Source: Odiellus spinosus
Lineage: Eukaryota > Arthropoda > Arachnida > Opiliones > Phalangiidae
Direction of reading: 5' to 3'
NCBI GenBank assembly: GCA_963920705.1
Contig: OY987225.1
Location: 16,261,492-16,325,491, forward strand
DNA: 64,000 nucleotides
Shown here in pieces: positions 11,392 through 24,492 of this stretch. A program made the translations under genes and the position numbers. Numbering within the stretch: the stretch's first letter is position 1; each line of letters begins with the position of its first letter. Below the pieces are notes generated by a model. That model did no database searches. It saw only the letters and a list, made by a program, of their open reading frames with translations, and was not told the DNA's origin.

Positions 11392-11749
11392 GGACGTATA
11401 TAGGGTTTATAGATTCAACTATTACGAGAAAAGCTGTTCATCAAGCAGCTACATCTCATTTCACGGTGTATAAAGTGTTTCGGCCCAAAAAATTACCCCT
11501 TCTCGGGCATACGGAGTTAGTGATATATAGGTATATGGGTTAGTCGCTACGGAGCACGAATATCAAAAGAAACCGACCTCCCAAAAGATTGCTACACTTG
11601 GCCTATAGCCGAGCCAAAATTAATGAGCAGTTACCCCCTCCCTTGAACTTGTATTACGCAACCTGATCCCCAGTTACCAACGGTAAAGGGATAATGAATG
11701 ACGAAGAGATGCGTCAAGAAATAGCGTAGCTCTCAATACACAACCTCAA

Positions 11750-12245
11750 ATACTCAACCCATAATTTTATAGAATAAACCGGAATAAATCATAAACGGAA
11801 TAAAACATAAAACTTGTAAATCGGATTAATTCATAAACGGAATAACCTATAAAGATCGGTTACAAAAACGGAATAACTCATAAAATTTATTATGTGAATA
11901 ATTCAAACTTTATTTACGGGAATAACTCATAAACAGAATAGCTCATAAACGGAATAACTCACAAATTAAAAATATATTTACTGGAATAACTCATATTCGG
12001 GACAACTCATAATCGGAACAGCTCATAATCGGAACAGCTCATAATCGGAACAACTCATAATCGCAACAGCTCATAATCGCAACAACTCATAATCGCAACA
12101 ACTCATAATCGCAACAACTCATAATCGGAACAACTCATAAAATTAACAATTCATAATACACTTGACAAGAAAACGCAACAAGCCTCAGACGGAATAACTC
12201 ATAAAATAACCGGAATAACGCATAAACAAAACAACACATAAAGTG
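11750..12245. repeat. 16-bp minisatellite (CATAATCGGAA type)
   Basis: Units such as AACTCATAATCGGAAC are repeated, best preserved at 11990-12140. A related 16-bp array (AGTCATAATCGGAATA) is at 59450-59640. Confidence 0.85.
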
Positions 12246-13345
12246 AAAAAAGGGGTCTTTTGTAAAATATCGAAACACGCGTAACAGGAGATAAAGGTTA
12301 TCCGATTCCGATACGTAAATAAAATGCGTGTAACCTTAAATCAAAATAAGAAACCGCTTAGTTTCATTGTCCCTTTTTAAGTCTAGGAAGACCGAAAGGG
12401 GTTTCGAGTCTGGCAGATTAATGTTTAAGACGGAATCCTTCAGCGTTTGCCAATATGTCCGCGGTTTGGCCCAAAGAACCCTTATACTGGCTGGGTATAT
12501 ATCACGCCGTCTGTGGATAGTCTGCATTAGTACCATTTTGCTTAGAAAATGTCATTCCGGTTAGTTTAAGGCATTTTCTCAAACACGTACATTTTTATTC
12601 CGCTTCGAAAGGGCTTTGACCACGAGAGAGCTGAGAAGAGGCAGACTGCAGAGAAATAGAATCACGTACTTCTTTTGCATAAATATTCAATCTTATTTTG
12701 CGATTTTAAAAAACAGGAGTGGTACTCAAAGTTTGCCTTAATTTTAGAGAAAATGTTTACTAAAAATGAGCCGTTTTGCGCAAATTTTATGAAATAAATC
12801 TAATAAACAGGAACTGGTTAATCACGTAAGTGCAATAATATATAATATCACTGTACAAGCGCTCGCAGTCCGAAGTCTACAAAACAATAATGGGTTTTAT
12901 AGTTCCAAAATTATGTCACATTAGTTTTACATGTTTAAAATATGGAAATATTGGAGTTTTCTATGAAAGATGTTATATATTCAAGAGCAACGCCACACTC
13001 AGGCTAAGTAGGCTGTAGTCTATTTGGAAAATTTGACAGGGGCCCCAAAATTGGAGGAAAAGGGCCCCAAATTTCTTGAAACTAACATGTCGAAAAATGG
13101 GCTTAGGTATAGAATCTAACACTTTTATAACGTTGGCCGGAGAAAACGACAAGCTATCAAACCATACAATCTCTACGGCTCCTTGTTAAGCCTACTTTCC
13201 GAGTAATTTAAACAGTTGAAATTGATAATATGGCACGCTAGTTATTCGAAAATCGAACGTAAAATGTTTAATTTAAATTCACTCACCAAATAGGACTAGG
13301 GACATGGCGTTAAAAAAGCTCGTAACACTTAAATGCCGTCATGAT
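12246..13345. other. Unassigned region
   Basis: Short frames on both strands at 12336-12564 overlap each other and show no domain. A small direct repeat of GGGCCCCAAA lies near 13029 and 13060. Confidence 0.4.
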
Positions 13346-13406
13346 AAGTCGAGGACAGTTGCGCTGATTCGCCGATTCAAGTCGAGGACAGTTGCGCTGA
13401 TTCGCC
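13346..13406. repeat. Direct duplication of ~28 bp
   Basis: AAGTCGAGGACAGTTGCGCT and the next bases occur twice, back to back. Confidence 0.7.
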
Positions 13407-13586
13407 TTATCAAAAACTCGTAGGTTAACTTTAAGCTTATTTCGATCATTTCACGATAGTCCAGCGTGTATTGTGACATAAAGCGAAACAATTAGACGCG
13501 ACTTACGCTAAACATTACTGATTATCATAAAATTAGACTAAGACCGCGAGAAACACTCTGAAAACGGGACTCTACATCAGTGGTCT

Positions 13587-13828
13587 CATAGAGGGTAGAA
13601 AGAAGAGGAGTAGAAGGCTTGGCGAGTTCTTGCTTAACAATTTGCATCTCAACTTCCGATATGCGCGCGACTTTTTCTATTACATCATAGAGGCTCTGAT
13701 TGGTTCATTGGTGATGAACCGGATGTAAAGAGACAAATTTTTCAAATTAATAACACAAAAGAAGCGAGAACTCTAAAATTGCCTTGCCAAAGCCAGGCCT
13801 TCTACTCCACTTCTTTCTACCCTCTATG
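13587..13828. mobile_element. Foldback MITE, family J, copy 1
   Basis: Ends CATAGAGGGTAGA and TCTACCCTCTATG are inverted over about 33 bases (GAGGAGTAGAAGGC continues the arm). A second family member is at 52671-52970. Confidence 0.75.
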
Positions 13829-13850
13829 GACAAACTAGGCGATCGATGAT

Positions 13851-14026
13851 CCCTCCCCTCGACGCGTTTCCCATAGCAACGGGTGTAATGCGTGGATAGG
13901 TACGAGAGCGAGAGATAGAGTGAGGGGCAGGCGCGCTATCTATTTGGATAATTCATCATTATATTTGTACCCCGAATGGCGTAGCATCTGGAAGTTGGTT
14001 TATGAGTATGGAAATTTCGAATTCGG
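13851..14026 (-). mobile_element. Family B MITE, partial
   Basis: It carries CCATAGCAACGGGTGT, GGCGCGCTATCT and ends GGAAATTTCGAATTCG. A further B-like piece (CTAAGCTATGACAAGAGAGA) abuts at 14027, in rearranged order. Confidence 0.7.
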
Positions 14027-14142
14027 CTAAGCTATGACAAGAGAGAGACAAAAATTTTTTTGGTTGGGATATCGAGAAGAAAACACCTGACGGTCGGAAC
14101 GCACGCCACACAAATGGGTCTTATCTATTATAAAGAAAGGGT

Positions 14143-14400
14143 CAGAGTTCCCCTTTCTAAAAACGGTAAACAACGCTACATAGCTCAATACTATCAGGAA
14201 AGGTTCAGGTAAATGTATCGGCCTATTGTGATTCGAGACACTCTAGCGGGCGCAATCGGTGTAAATAGTGACATCGGAAGCGCCACTCTTTGGAGATATT
14301 CCGGAATTGGGAGGGAAGAAAATATAAAAAAGGGCGGCCCACCTAAATTCCGTCCCTCTCGTCAACCCAAAATATCGTGGAAGAGTCCAAATCACTCGAG
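14143..14400 (-). mobile_element. Family E MITE, copy 1
   Basis: It is inverted relative to 49491-49813, with shared GTAAACAACGC, TAAATGTATCGGCCTATTGT, ATTCGAGACACTCTAGCG and ATTCCGGAATTGGG. Confidence 0.65.
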
Positions 14401-14463
14401 CCATATGATGATAATTTGGCAATTTCACTGATGGGCTAGTACGTCTACTTTGGCCCTTTAGTA

Positions 14464-14740
14464 TTGACGAACTCGAAATTTCCATACTCATAAACCAACT
14501 TCCAGGGGCTACGGCTATTGGGGTACAAATAAAATGATGAATTATCACAATATATGGCGCCTACGCCTCACGCTATCTCTCGCTCTCGTACCTATCCGTG
14601 TATTACACCCGTTGCGAGGGGAGGGGTTACCGCCTAGTTTGTCTCTCTAGTCATAGTTTAGCCAATTTGAAACAGATCGGCGCGTAAAGAGTGTACCGCT
14701 GCCCCTTTAAGTACCTCTTCAATTTCGAATTTGTCTATTA
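14464..14740 (+). mobile_element. Family B MITE with internal deletions
   Basis: It starts TTGACGAACTCGAAATTTCC and ends TCGAATTTGTCTA; about 75 bases shorter than full-length copies. Confidence 0.7.
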
Positions 14741-14872
14741 AGCAAAGTTTACTTTTATGGAATAAAGTGATAGACTTTTGTTTTTATGTATATATTTTTA
14801 ATCGTTTCTGGGCCCAATAATTTATCGTACACTTCAATAACATATTACGTTGCTATAACTACTCGGTAACGC

Positions 14873-14970
14873 CATCTGGTGTGTTGATTCGTCATAAATT
14901 TTGTACCCCAATGGCCGTAAACCCTAATGGAAGTTGCTTTATGAGTATGGAAATTCCGAATTCGTCAATT
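14873..14970 (-). mobile_element. Family B MITE fragment
   Basis: A terminal piece only, with TTTGTACCCCAATGGCCGTA and the CCGAATTCGTCAATT end. Confidence 0.65.
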
Positions 14971-15950
14971 AAGATTGGTGTCAATTGTTGATATGTCTTA
15001 GATTGAGGCAAAGAAAATATAGCTAAGGAATGGAAACTCCTACTTAATTGGTAGTTCCTACTTTTACCACTGTTAGCCGTTGCTCATCTTTGTCCATTGT
15101 AGTTCTAGTTTTAATCACAGTTAACATTCCTTACTTTCAATGAATAAATTTTCTAAATTACGTTAATAGTTGGCGCTTCGAAACAGCCCATCCCACGAAA
15201 CTGTGACATGTTGAAAGGAGAACAGCCAAGCCAACTCAAAACATTACCTAGCTCTGTAACGATAAATAATAAATCTATAGCGAATCTCAATAGAAATTGG
15301 CTAGATGTTTTTTCGAGAAAAAATACGGCCTAGGATATATCCCTCTAAAACTATTAAAATAGTCTAGAATTCGTGCAGGGGAAAAGAACATGATGGATAG
15401 ATATTTTCCACTCTCGCTCAGGTATTGTTTGAAGCAAAAATATAGTAACTTTTAGGCCTTATTCGTTATTAGCGTTGCTTAGTCCGCGCTTTCAAGTTGA
15501 GTACAAAAATCCTTTTTATCTTCGCAACTATGCCGACAAACTATAAGAATCTACCGCCATTTCGAAGATTTCTGAAAAACTCCAAAGTACTAGTTTCGTT
15601 GAAAGTGCCTTGGAAGCCTCGTGGGATATCTAAAATAGCGCTAAATTAATTCTCATAAAGTTGGTTCGTCCAGTCCCTGGAATTATAAGTGTCTCGGGGA
15701 AAACATGACTAGAACAACCTTGCCGCTGGCTAGAATGAATTTTTATACAACGGGAAAGAATTTCTCGGTTCCGTGTGTGTGGTATCTGGATAAAAGAACC
15801 GTCGCAAACATAGTACCGACTTTAATTTGCGAAGGGCTAGGTGGGTCAGCCGATGGGAGGGTCGACAAATCCCATAAACATTAGATATTTCCCAGCCTGT
15901 CTAGAGTACAGGGTGTTAAACAAAATGAGTTGAAAGATTTGCTTTATTTA
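14971..15950. other. Unassigned region
   Basis: About 980 bases with no recognised coding, RNA or repeat content. Confidence 0.4.
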
Positions 15951-16477
15951 TAGAGCTCGGAATCTGATAATGAATAACTTCGGATATCATTGATTTTTTT
16001 AATCTCGGATAAATTGTTTGTTAATACAAAACCACAATTATGTAAACAGACGTATCAAATGGATACGCATTATCCGTAGATAAGATTTTAAGCTTGATTA
16101 ATTAACAAATTACGCGTTTATTCAAACGGATAATGCGAAGATAAAAATATGACGTTTCTCGAAATCCGTGTAGAATGAAATATAAAAATTATATTGAAAA
16201 TCTAAATTGAACTAACCGAATTAATGACTACATTCTAAGCTTCAAGATTTCAATTTGGGTTAAAATCAGCGAAGAAACTCGAGTTTCAAATTCTCTTATC
16301 GGCGAATGAATAATAAATCAATTTTCTATAACAATAAGTACGAATAAAAAGTGCGCCTTTCATTCAGCTACGTTTACTCGAATAAGAAATGGATATTGTT
16401 TCCTTAGCGGATAATATATGATTGTCATTCACGATGGCCTTATTCAATTAACAGAAGTTAAAAGAATTCCAAGCTGC
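15951..16477 (+). mobile_element. Family A MITE, near full length
   Basis: It starts TAGAGCTCGGAATCTGATAA and ends AAGAATTCCAAGCTGCA, so the right terminus is mutated. Confidence 0.75.
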
Positions 16478-18204
16478 ACTAGGTATCATTTGTCGAATGA
16501 GGTAAATATTCGTAAGACTTGTCTTTAAATTGAACGAAAGACGCTGTGTCAGTATGTCGGAGAAAAGACGTGCTCCCAACAAAGTTTCACTTATCATTAC
16601 GTGCATTCGCATAACAAATCTTGCGAATAAACTCACGTGGGTATTCGAGGAGGACTTATAGTGCCCTTGAAGTTTCCTATATACCCCTTAACTTGTCGCT
16701 TTCAGTTTGTTTTATGAGAGACTATTTGTCGACCGATTCTCTTTGGATATTTCGTGTCACCTGTTGAGTGCTAAGTTTTGTACTTGCCCTAATATAATAC
16801 ATTACAATACGCATTATGACCTTTTAACCTCCAGGGTATTTGACGATGAGAAGTGGAACCCTGAGGTGATCCTCTTTTTCTCGTCTATAGCTCTTTTAAA
16901 GGTAGGGTGAAGAGAAGTGATTTTTAATTGTTCCCGCTTCTAAAAATAAAATCTTTAGTAAAAGGGGTGAATAAGGGAAAGTTACGAAAGAGCCATAGAC
17001 CTTAATGCGAAGGTATTTGAACTACGAAACAGAGAAAATAATACTGGTTGAGTTTACATTTACATCTCCCCCTATTAACGGAGTAAGAACGCCATCTGTA
17101 CCACTTAGAAATAAAGAGAAACAAAACCTCGTCTATGACTAGGCTACTGATTGGTGGATACCGATTGCTATATCGTTTCCCTGGCAACTGCTATATCAAA
17201 TTTATCTCTCTCACTCTCTAAATTTAATAATTAACCACAAATTACTTAGAAGACGTTGACGTGTTTTGATAATATTTTGGGTGCGTTTTAACAGTCTAAA
17301 TCGATGAAAAGTAACTTGCTTCCAAAGTCTAGTATCCTTTTGTTTCATATCTAGCAAGTACCCTAAAACTGTAGACGAAACATTGTTACATAATAAATAC
17401 GACTTAAAAATATAAATAAAAATCAGACATTATTATTTTTAATAATAGAAGCGATAAAAATCACTTATTATTTTCCTCGTCACCATCCCATTAAGATTAT
17501 TTAATTTTTGGCCTCTATCGTTTGTTCTCACGATGAATGGAACCGTTATACTTAAATTATCAAGGACGTGAGAGAGTTTTTTTTAAGAATTCCGATAAGC
17601 GTTAGGAGGGTTGTAAGTTGTTGCAAATATCGCTTCAAAATATGAAGTTCAATAAAAGGATTTAGATTGAAAATATCCAAATACGAACGTCACAGTTCTT
17701 TTAGCTCTTCTTATGTTTATTTACTATGGTGTGAATGTTTAAATTATTATATAAACATACACTAACTTATGAAAGTTAATTCCTTCTATCATATGATTTT
17801 ACGAAGCAAACCATTTTGTAAGTAATTTCATTTTAGAAACTAAAATACTGTATAAATAAAACTCTCATAGAACGAAACAATAAGGAAAAATCTTCAAATT
17901 TTGTTAAAATTGGCCCAAATTGGAAAATTCCAACAGACCAAATAGAGCAAATGAAAAAGCCTAAATTCAACAAATACGGCCCAAAGTCACTGCCCCATTT
18001 TACCTATGCCGTCATGTAGCGGTCTTTGGGCGAACTTAACTTTGGAATTTGGAAAGTTTGGCTGGGAATAAAACCACGTAAGGTAATGCGCAAGCAGATT
18101 TCTGTCGTTTAGTTGAAGTTCATTTTCAAAAGGCAAATTGCAGACCATGCAAAGGATCTTACATAGAGGATTCCGGATGGAATTTACTCCCCCATACCAA
18201 AGTG
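16478..18204. other. Unassigned region
   Basis: 1.7 kb with several short open frames (16448-16910, 17002-17187) that lack domains. AT-rich, with no repeat copy recognised. Confidence 0.4.
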
Positions 18205-18320
18205 AAACACGGGGTAATTAAATCGAGAAGTCTATGAAAGGATCTCCATTAGCTAAGCCTATCTTACGGGTACGTTTTAAACTGATTCCTAGTTGAAATA
18301 TTTGTTTGTATTTTTTTAAT
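18205..18320. mobile_element. Family O fragment
   Basis: It shares TAAGCCTAT, TTCCTAGTTGAAATATTTG and the neighbouring order with O copies at 935 and 60454. Confidence 0.45.
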
Positions 18321-19299
18321 GGTGGATTATCAAATGGTGGATTAGGTTGAATTCTCAGATAAAAAGACCGACAGTCAATATGAGATGTATGTCAGCTCCA
18401 AAACAAGAAAGAAATAAAACGGAGAGAGGTGAAAGCAGGGCAGTTCTAATTCTAAAAGTCAAATTGGTAGTTCTTTGAGTTTTGGGTAGTACATTTTGAC
18501 GCTTTTCTGCAATGTTTCTTTAATACACTACACAAGATATTAAGTATACTGTTCTTAAACTTAGAACAAATTAATTTATTTCATTTCGTTAATTCAGTTT
18601 CATACTTACGCGGTTCAAAAAAAAAATAATAAAATAGCCCTTGGGTGAAAGAGTGAATTTTTGCAAAGACTACAGTCTTAGCAGAGACTTAAATGTACAC
18701 AATCCCAACAGATAAATATGAATAACATAAACGTCCTCTACCGGAATAAACAGTGCCAAAAGTAGCCACTAACAAAATATTGTGCATGGCTGCTATGGCA
18801 AGATACGGATGTTAGCTCCTACTTTAGCGACTGTTTGCTGTGAGAAGACGGTTATGAACGCCAAAATTTGTTATTCTTCTTTATCTAATAAGATAGGTGC
18901 CCATTGCTTAACAGTTCTAGGCTACACGGTAAAGATTAAATTTGACTCCAATCAAACCTCTAATAAAACAATCCTAATTTATTTGGATTTATTAACATTT
19001 ACTCAAAGTTAAAAAATAAAAAAAATGAACATACCGGCTGCGCACAACGAAATAAATATTAACGAGTGTCTCCTAACAGTGTTACCACAATCTCCCAGTG
19101 ACATGCGGCGAAAAATGTGGTGGAGGAAGTCATTCGGTGTGATGGCGCACAAATCCCATTTCAAGCGGCCTAGGACTAGGATCTCCCACCCCTATAAACA
19201 AAGAAAAATGCATATACATTAGTTATTTTAAAGTATTTTGGGAGAAAGTTTTCTGCGCGGTCTAAAATAATAATAATAATCAATCAAATCATCAAACAT
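18321..19299. other. Unassigned region
   Basis: Two short plus-strand frames (18782-19012, 19025-19222) show no recognisable domain; nothing else seen. Confidence 0.4.
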
Positions 19300-19344
19300 A
19301 ATTTACCATGTCCGTACGTGCGTAACTGCGTACGTCTGTAACTT

Positions 19345-19494
19345 TTTCCAGAATGTTCTAGAAGGTTCCAGAAAAGACTGGAAAGGTCTAGAAAATTCTG
19401 GAAAGTGCTTGAAAGTTCTAGAAAAATCTGGAAAGGTTGGGAAAGTTCTGAAAAATTTAGGAAAATTCTAGAAAAGTCTAGAACATTCTAGAAA
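19345..19494. repeat. 10-bp array with heat-shock-element grammar
   Basis: Thirty consecutive 5-bp blocks alternate nTTCn and nGAAn positions. The first six are exact, including TTCCAGAATGTTCTAGAA, and later blocks carry point changes such as GAC or GTC for TTC without loss of register. Alternating nGAAn/nTTCn is the binding site of heat shock factor trimers. It is flanked on the left by GTACGTGCG and GCGTACGTCTGTAA. Confidence 0.85.
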
Positions 19495-20486
19495 TACGTT
19501 TGTAGTTAATCAAAACTCTGAAATTCCGAGTGATCGATTGAATAAATGTAATCAAATATTATACTTGAAAATCTGTAGACCAAGAAATTCCAAAATACGA
19601 AACAAAATGTCTAGAGTTTATTAAAAGTAAAATTCCCCTTCAGACGCAATTTATGACCTAAAGATCCACTCTTGTATACATTCCAGAAATTTTCAACGAT
19701 TTAAGCGGCTCATAGCTTATTCATTTCTTCAGCAATTCCTTTAACGCGGTGGACAGACGTATGTCTTCATATTCAGTTAGGAAGTACATTTTTTCGCCGC
19801 GGTGTTTCGGTTAGGGGAGATGAGGTGAAAAATCTCGTATTCACCGAGTGATATAGCTTTTTAAGTAGAATAAATATTGTTTTCGCATCAAGGAGTTGAA
19901 CTTGTAAAACTGGTTCACTAGGTTTGCGCAATCCAAGAATTTTTCGGGGTGAAATATTTACTTTAAAAAAAATACAGTGCAGATTTTATGCCAGTCAGCC
20001 GACGACTTCTACCACGGAAGAAAGATACAAATGGAGAGTCTGAGGTAGTTAAGGCTAGGCGTTTGGATAAAATTATCTGCTAATTTTGCGTTTATTTACG
20101 TTTAACCCTAAAGTTTTTGGTTTTACCGTTTCATAATTTTATACCTTATCTTTAAAAACATTTTCGGAAAAAAGTCACACCGTTTTCACTGACGGTTAAA
20201 CGTTTAAACGATGGTATGTTTTTGGTTAACCGTTCATCCATCGGACAAAGGCTCCAAGATAGAATGAAGGATATTTTTCGGGAAATTTCACTTCGAATTA
20301 TTTTGAACAATACGATGGCGGTCATCGATTATTCGGACTAAAAGTAAAAATATTACTTTCACGAATAGCTTCAAAATTCACGTGAAATTTTACGCGAATA
20401 CGTGTTAGAAATAATATTTATCGTATTTTTTGTCAATTGCACCGTTGAAATATTTCAAAAAGTTCTTTCTTTTAAACGAAAACTCG
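19495..20486. other. Unassigned region
   Basis: Downstream of the decamer array; no recognisable gene. Possible extension of family R toward 20487. Confidence 0.4.
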
Positions 20487-20795
20487 TTTGCAATTTTGGT
20501 AGTTAACCACTGATAAACAAGAATAAGCGATTAATTGTGGATAATAGATGAAATTGGACTTTATAAAGATACTTTAAACGACTAGATATGGTTATAATAA
20601 TTATAAATATGTTCCTTATTGATAAATTTATTTGATTTTTTCATGATAACAGTTATATTGACGACTTTCATTTGAAAATAATCAAAAACAGTAATTTTAA
20701 TCGTAACTATGGTACAATTATTATCTTTTAATGATGCTGTTTTTAATTATTGCACCACCAAATCAAATTTTATCCAAAAACAATGAAAAAAATAC
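20487..20795 (+). repeat. Dispersed repeat family R, copy 2
   Basis: Diverged copy of 165-475, ending ATTGCACCACC then TTTTATCCAAAAAC. Confidence 0.65.
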
Positions 20796-20803
20796 TTATT
20801 CCC

Positions 20804-20831
20804 CGGCTTCGGCAGCACACTAGAAGTGGTT
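20804..20831 (+). ncRNA. U6 snRNA 5'-end-like fragment
   Basis: GCTTCGGCAGCACA matches the highly conserved start of U6 snRNA as I remember it, followed by CTAGAAGTGG, which partly resembles the next U6 bases. The rest of U6 is absent, so at most this is a remnant. Confidence 0.2.
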
Positions 20832-22590
20832 GTTTCTACAAGTCATATCTGACTATACTATTTCTTTATTCATAAATATGTTATCTACGGGAATAGATAA
20901 CCCAAGGTTCGTAAAAATTCTTCGTATTATAAGGTTGGCTTATAGAGGGGGGTCTCCGAGGCCAGTTTTCAAAACGGCCAGCTCTGGGGGGAAGACACTT
21001 TTATTCCCTACGAGTGACGTAGGTGAATGTCTCTAGAAAAGAAACAAGACCAACACGTTTTCTTTCGCCGTTTCGCGGCCCGCCACTGGCATCTGTGATT
21101 TCCCGAAATTCGCGCAACGTAGGGGTCTGATTTGTAGTCTGTAGATAATTTGTATAATATAATATTCTCGAATTGGGGAGAGATAGTTTTCTCATATATT
21201 AAAATGCGAACCCTTATTAGGATGAAATATCTAAATAATAAAACTAGTGAAGAAGCCCAAGAAAGGAAAAAGGAAAAGAAAATTAGAAAATTAAGCAAAT
21301 AAAAATTATCTTAAAACGTTACATAAGAGTTAAAAATTAAATACTAAGTGTTTAGTAGTGGAGCGATTAATTAGGATATCAAATTATATTTTTGGTTAGT
21401 ATTTTTGTAAATTTGCATAACTAAGGTGTAACAAAATTGTTATAATCAATTTATAACTTGCACTAGTTTTTAAGAATTTTCCCTTTAACTTAAACATCAG
21501 TAATAAACAGCTGTAAAAGTTAGTTACTGAAGATTTGGCTGTTCTGGATTAAGATGGAATAAAAAGTTTTAATTATTTACTCGTATATTTCTTTCTTATT
21601 CGTATAGGGCAAGGGAGGAGACCCTCTTGATGATTAATTAGAAATAACTCAATCCTAGCTGGAGTTGTCATCTCAAAATATTCCGATTCAAAATTAGCAG
21701 TAAAATTAAAAATTCTATATATTATTTCTCTGTGGCAGAAATTTCACATGAAATAGATGCTAATAAAATTGACAGACAAAATGAAATTATAGCATAAGCC
21801 TTCCTTTTGTGGTTTCCTGCCAAACCGAGACATTCAGTGACGTCACTCACATATACAAACGCGCGGCTCACCATTTCCGAAAAAAACGTCAGATCTTTTG
21901 AGGTATAATCCCCCCTTGTAGATAACCAACGTATATAGGGGAAATATTCTTATTACAACGGATCGTGCCATACACCCGCTAGTATTTCGGTCGAATCACT
22001 TGAATGGGATAGCGCTCGGTCGACTGGGACTCGGCGCAATGGAACTGAAGCGATAAAACAAATGGCTTTCTTGTTCTTTTCTGTATTTAAAAGAAAGTTT
22101 TCTTTGTCTCACATGTCTTGTGCAACCTTTTAAATTAGTATCTTAAATATAATATATGAAATGACGAGCTTGTTTCAATAAAGGCATTGAAATTAAAGGA
22201 CCACAGAGCGTGCGCCAAAGGTGCGGTTGCATAATTTTGCATGAGGGAAGAAGGATTACGGATTTCTATCCCTACAATTTTTTTACGGGACCGATATGAA
22301 TGACATACCCCCAATTCATCGAACCCTCAATTTTTAAATGCGGGTCTCCATTCTCCACAACCTTTTTTGGGGTTTGGGTAGAAGCGGGGAATGTTTCGCA
22401 TACTTTAAGCCATTGTGCGCCACCTTTCAGTATGTGTATTGTATGGCAGCACCCAGGTATTGAATTTCAGATTGGGGGACGTTTTTTTCATCAATTCAGA
22501 GAGTGTAATTCAGGGTTAAATGTATTTATTGTGGTAGGGAGCTATGACCGAACAACGCCTTATGTCCAATATTTATAAGTCATGCGCATA
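20832..22590. other. Unassigned region
   Basis: Contains frames at 20830-21298 and 22300-22578 without recognisable domains. No repeat copies were recognised. Confidence 0.4.
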
Positions 22591-22752
22591 TAGAGCTCTG
22601 AATTCGTATAAATTTGTTAATTGAATATCATCATCGTGAATGTCAATCAGATTTTATCCATTCGCCGGATCATATCCATTTCTTATTCGAGTTAACGAAT
22701 CCGAATGTAACGGCAAACTTTTAATTCGTACTCATTGTTATAGGAAATTGAT
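22591..22752 (-). mobile_element. Family A MITE fragment
   Basis: It starts TAGAGCTCTGAATTCG and stops at TAGGAAATTGATAC. A direct repeat of GCAAAACCCCTTGTCGAT follows at 22758 and 22798. Confidence 0.65.
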
Positions 22753-22861
22753 ACTGGGCAAAACCCCTTGTCGATAATTAAAAAAGGCGATCAATTAGGC
22801 AAAACCCCTTGTCGATTACTTGATGTTTATATGCTTTACGACGATAGACATGCCACATAAT

Positions 22862-23357
<496 letters not shown>

Positions 23358-23377
23358 CATGTATATATGAATTATGC

Positions 23378-23790
23378 CCATTAGCGCAGTTCCTATTAGC
23401 GCAGTTTCCCATTAGCGCCATTCCCATTTGCGCCGTTCCCATTAGCGCCCTTTCCCATTAGCGCGGTTCCCATTAGCACCATCCCCCATATGCGCAGTTT
23501 CCCATTTGCGCAATTTCCCATTAGCGCAATTCCTATAAGCGCCGTTCCCATTTGCGCCGTTTCCCAATAGCGCAGTTTCCCAATAGCGCCGTTTCCCATT
23601 AGCGCAGTTTTCCATTAACGCTAATGGGAAACGCCGCTAGTGGGAAACGGCGCTAATGGGAAACGGCGCTTAAGGGAATTGCGCTAATGGGAATGGCGCT
23701 AATGGGAAATTGTGTTAATGGGAAACTGCGCAAATGGGAAGGGTGCAAATGGGATTTGGCGCTAATGGGAAACTGCGCTAATAGGCACAT
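23378..23790. repeat. Inverted 15-16-bp minisatellite
   Basis: Units like TTTCCCATTAGCGCAG run in one orientation up to about 23614. The array then switches to the reverse complement (CTAATGGGAAACGGCG) up to 23781. The switch point is TTAACGCTAATGG. Frames across it are artefacts. Confidence 0.88.
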
Positions 23791-24492
23791 ACCATATATA
23801 TTCAAATACTGTTGAAAGTTCTAAATCCAATTGGTCCAGCATTTTAAAGTTTTACTTGAAAACCAATAATGTAACTCTAACGTGCCAGGAAGGAATGTGG
23901 TGTTACATATCGTTGGAAGTCTCGGACCTTTAACCACTTATCATGGGTTCATACCAAGTTTACTCCAAGATCCCCATGCACGCTCCAATGCGCTGCTTTT
24001 AAAGAGTATTATAAATCTTCGATACTCGTGTTCAAGAGCTGTTGGTAACGACTACTTTCCTACATTAGGGTTTAAAATCGTTTATCAGTCCGCCTTTACT
24101 TCTCCGCTCTTTGTCAAGTCTTCTTGAACAAGAGATATAGCGTGGGTTAAAATATATATATAAGAATCCCAGACGGCCGTTTGCATTCCATTTGAGGGGA
24201 TAGCACCGGAAATAGCTCTAATTCTATGCCTTCATTTGTTAAATAAGCGACTTGATCCAGTTGCAAACACGCCGTTCCTTTGGAAATATTGCCAAGTAAC
24301 GTTACAAAAATATGAGTATAATCTTAATCAATTGGTTGATGCGATATGCCTTAATTAAGTAATGAATAATCATGACCACCATTCACTTATTCTCACACAT
24401 CAAGGGCCGTTGCAAGGATTTCATTTAGGGTAAGGTCGATTTTCGGAAGGGAGTTAGGCTTACGTATAATTGACAATAAACAGATTCATAAA
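23791..24492. other. Unassigned region
   Basis: An 81-codon frame at 23882-24127 has no recognisable domain; nothing else seen. Confidence 0.4.

Noticed and set aside
14243-14548. 101-codon minus-strand frame
   Set aside because: It spans family E and family B MITE sequence and is not kept open in other copies.
22300-22578. 92-codon plus-strand frame
   Set aside because: No recognisable domain, no splice or promoter support; isolated in AT-rich DNA.
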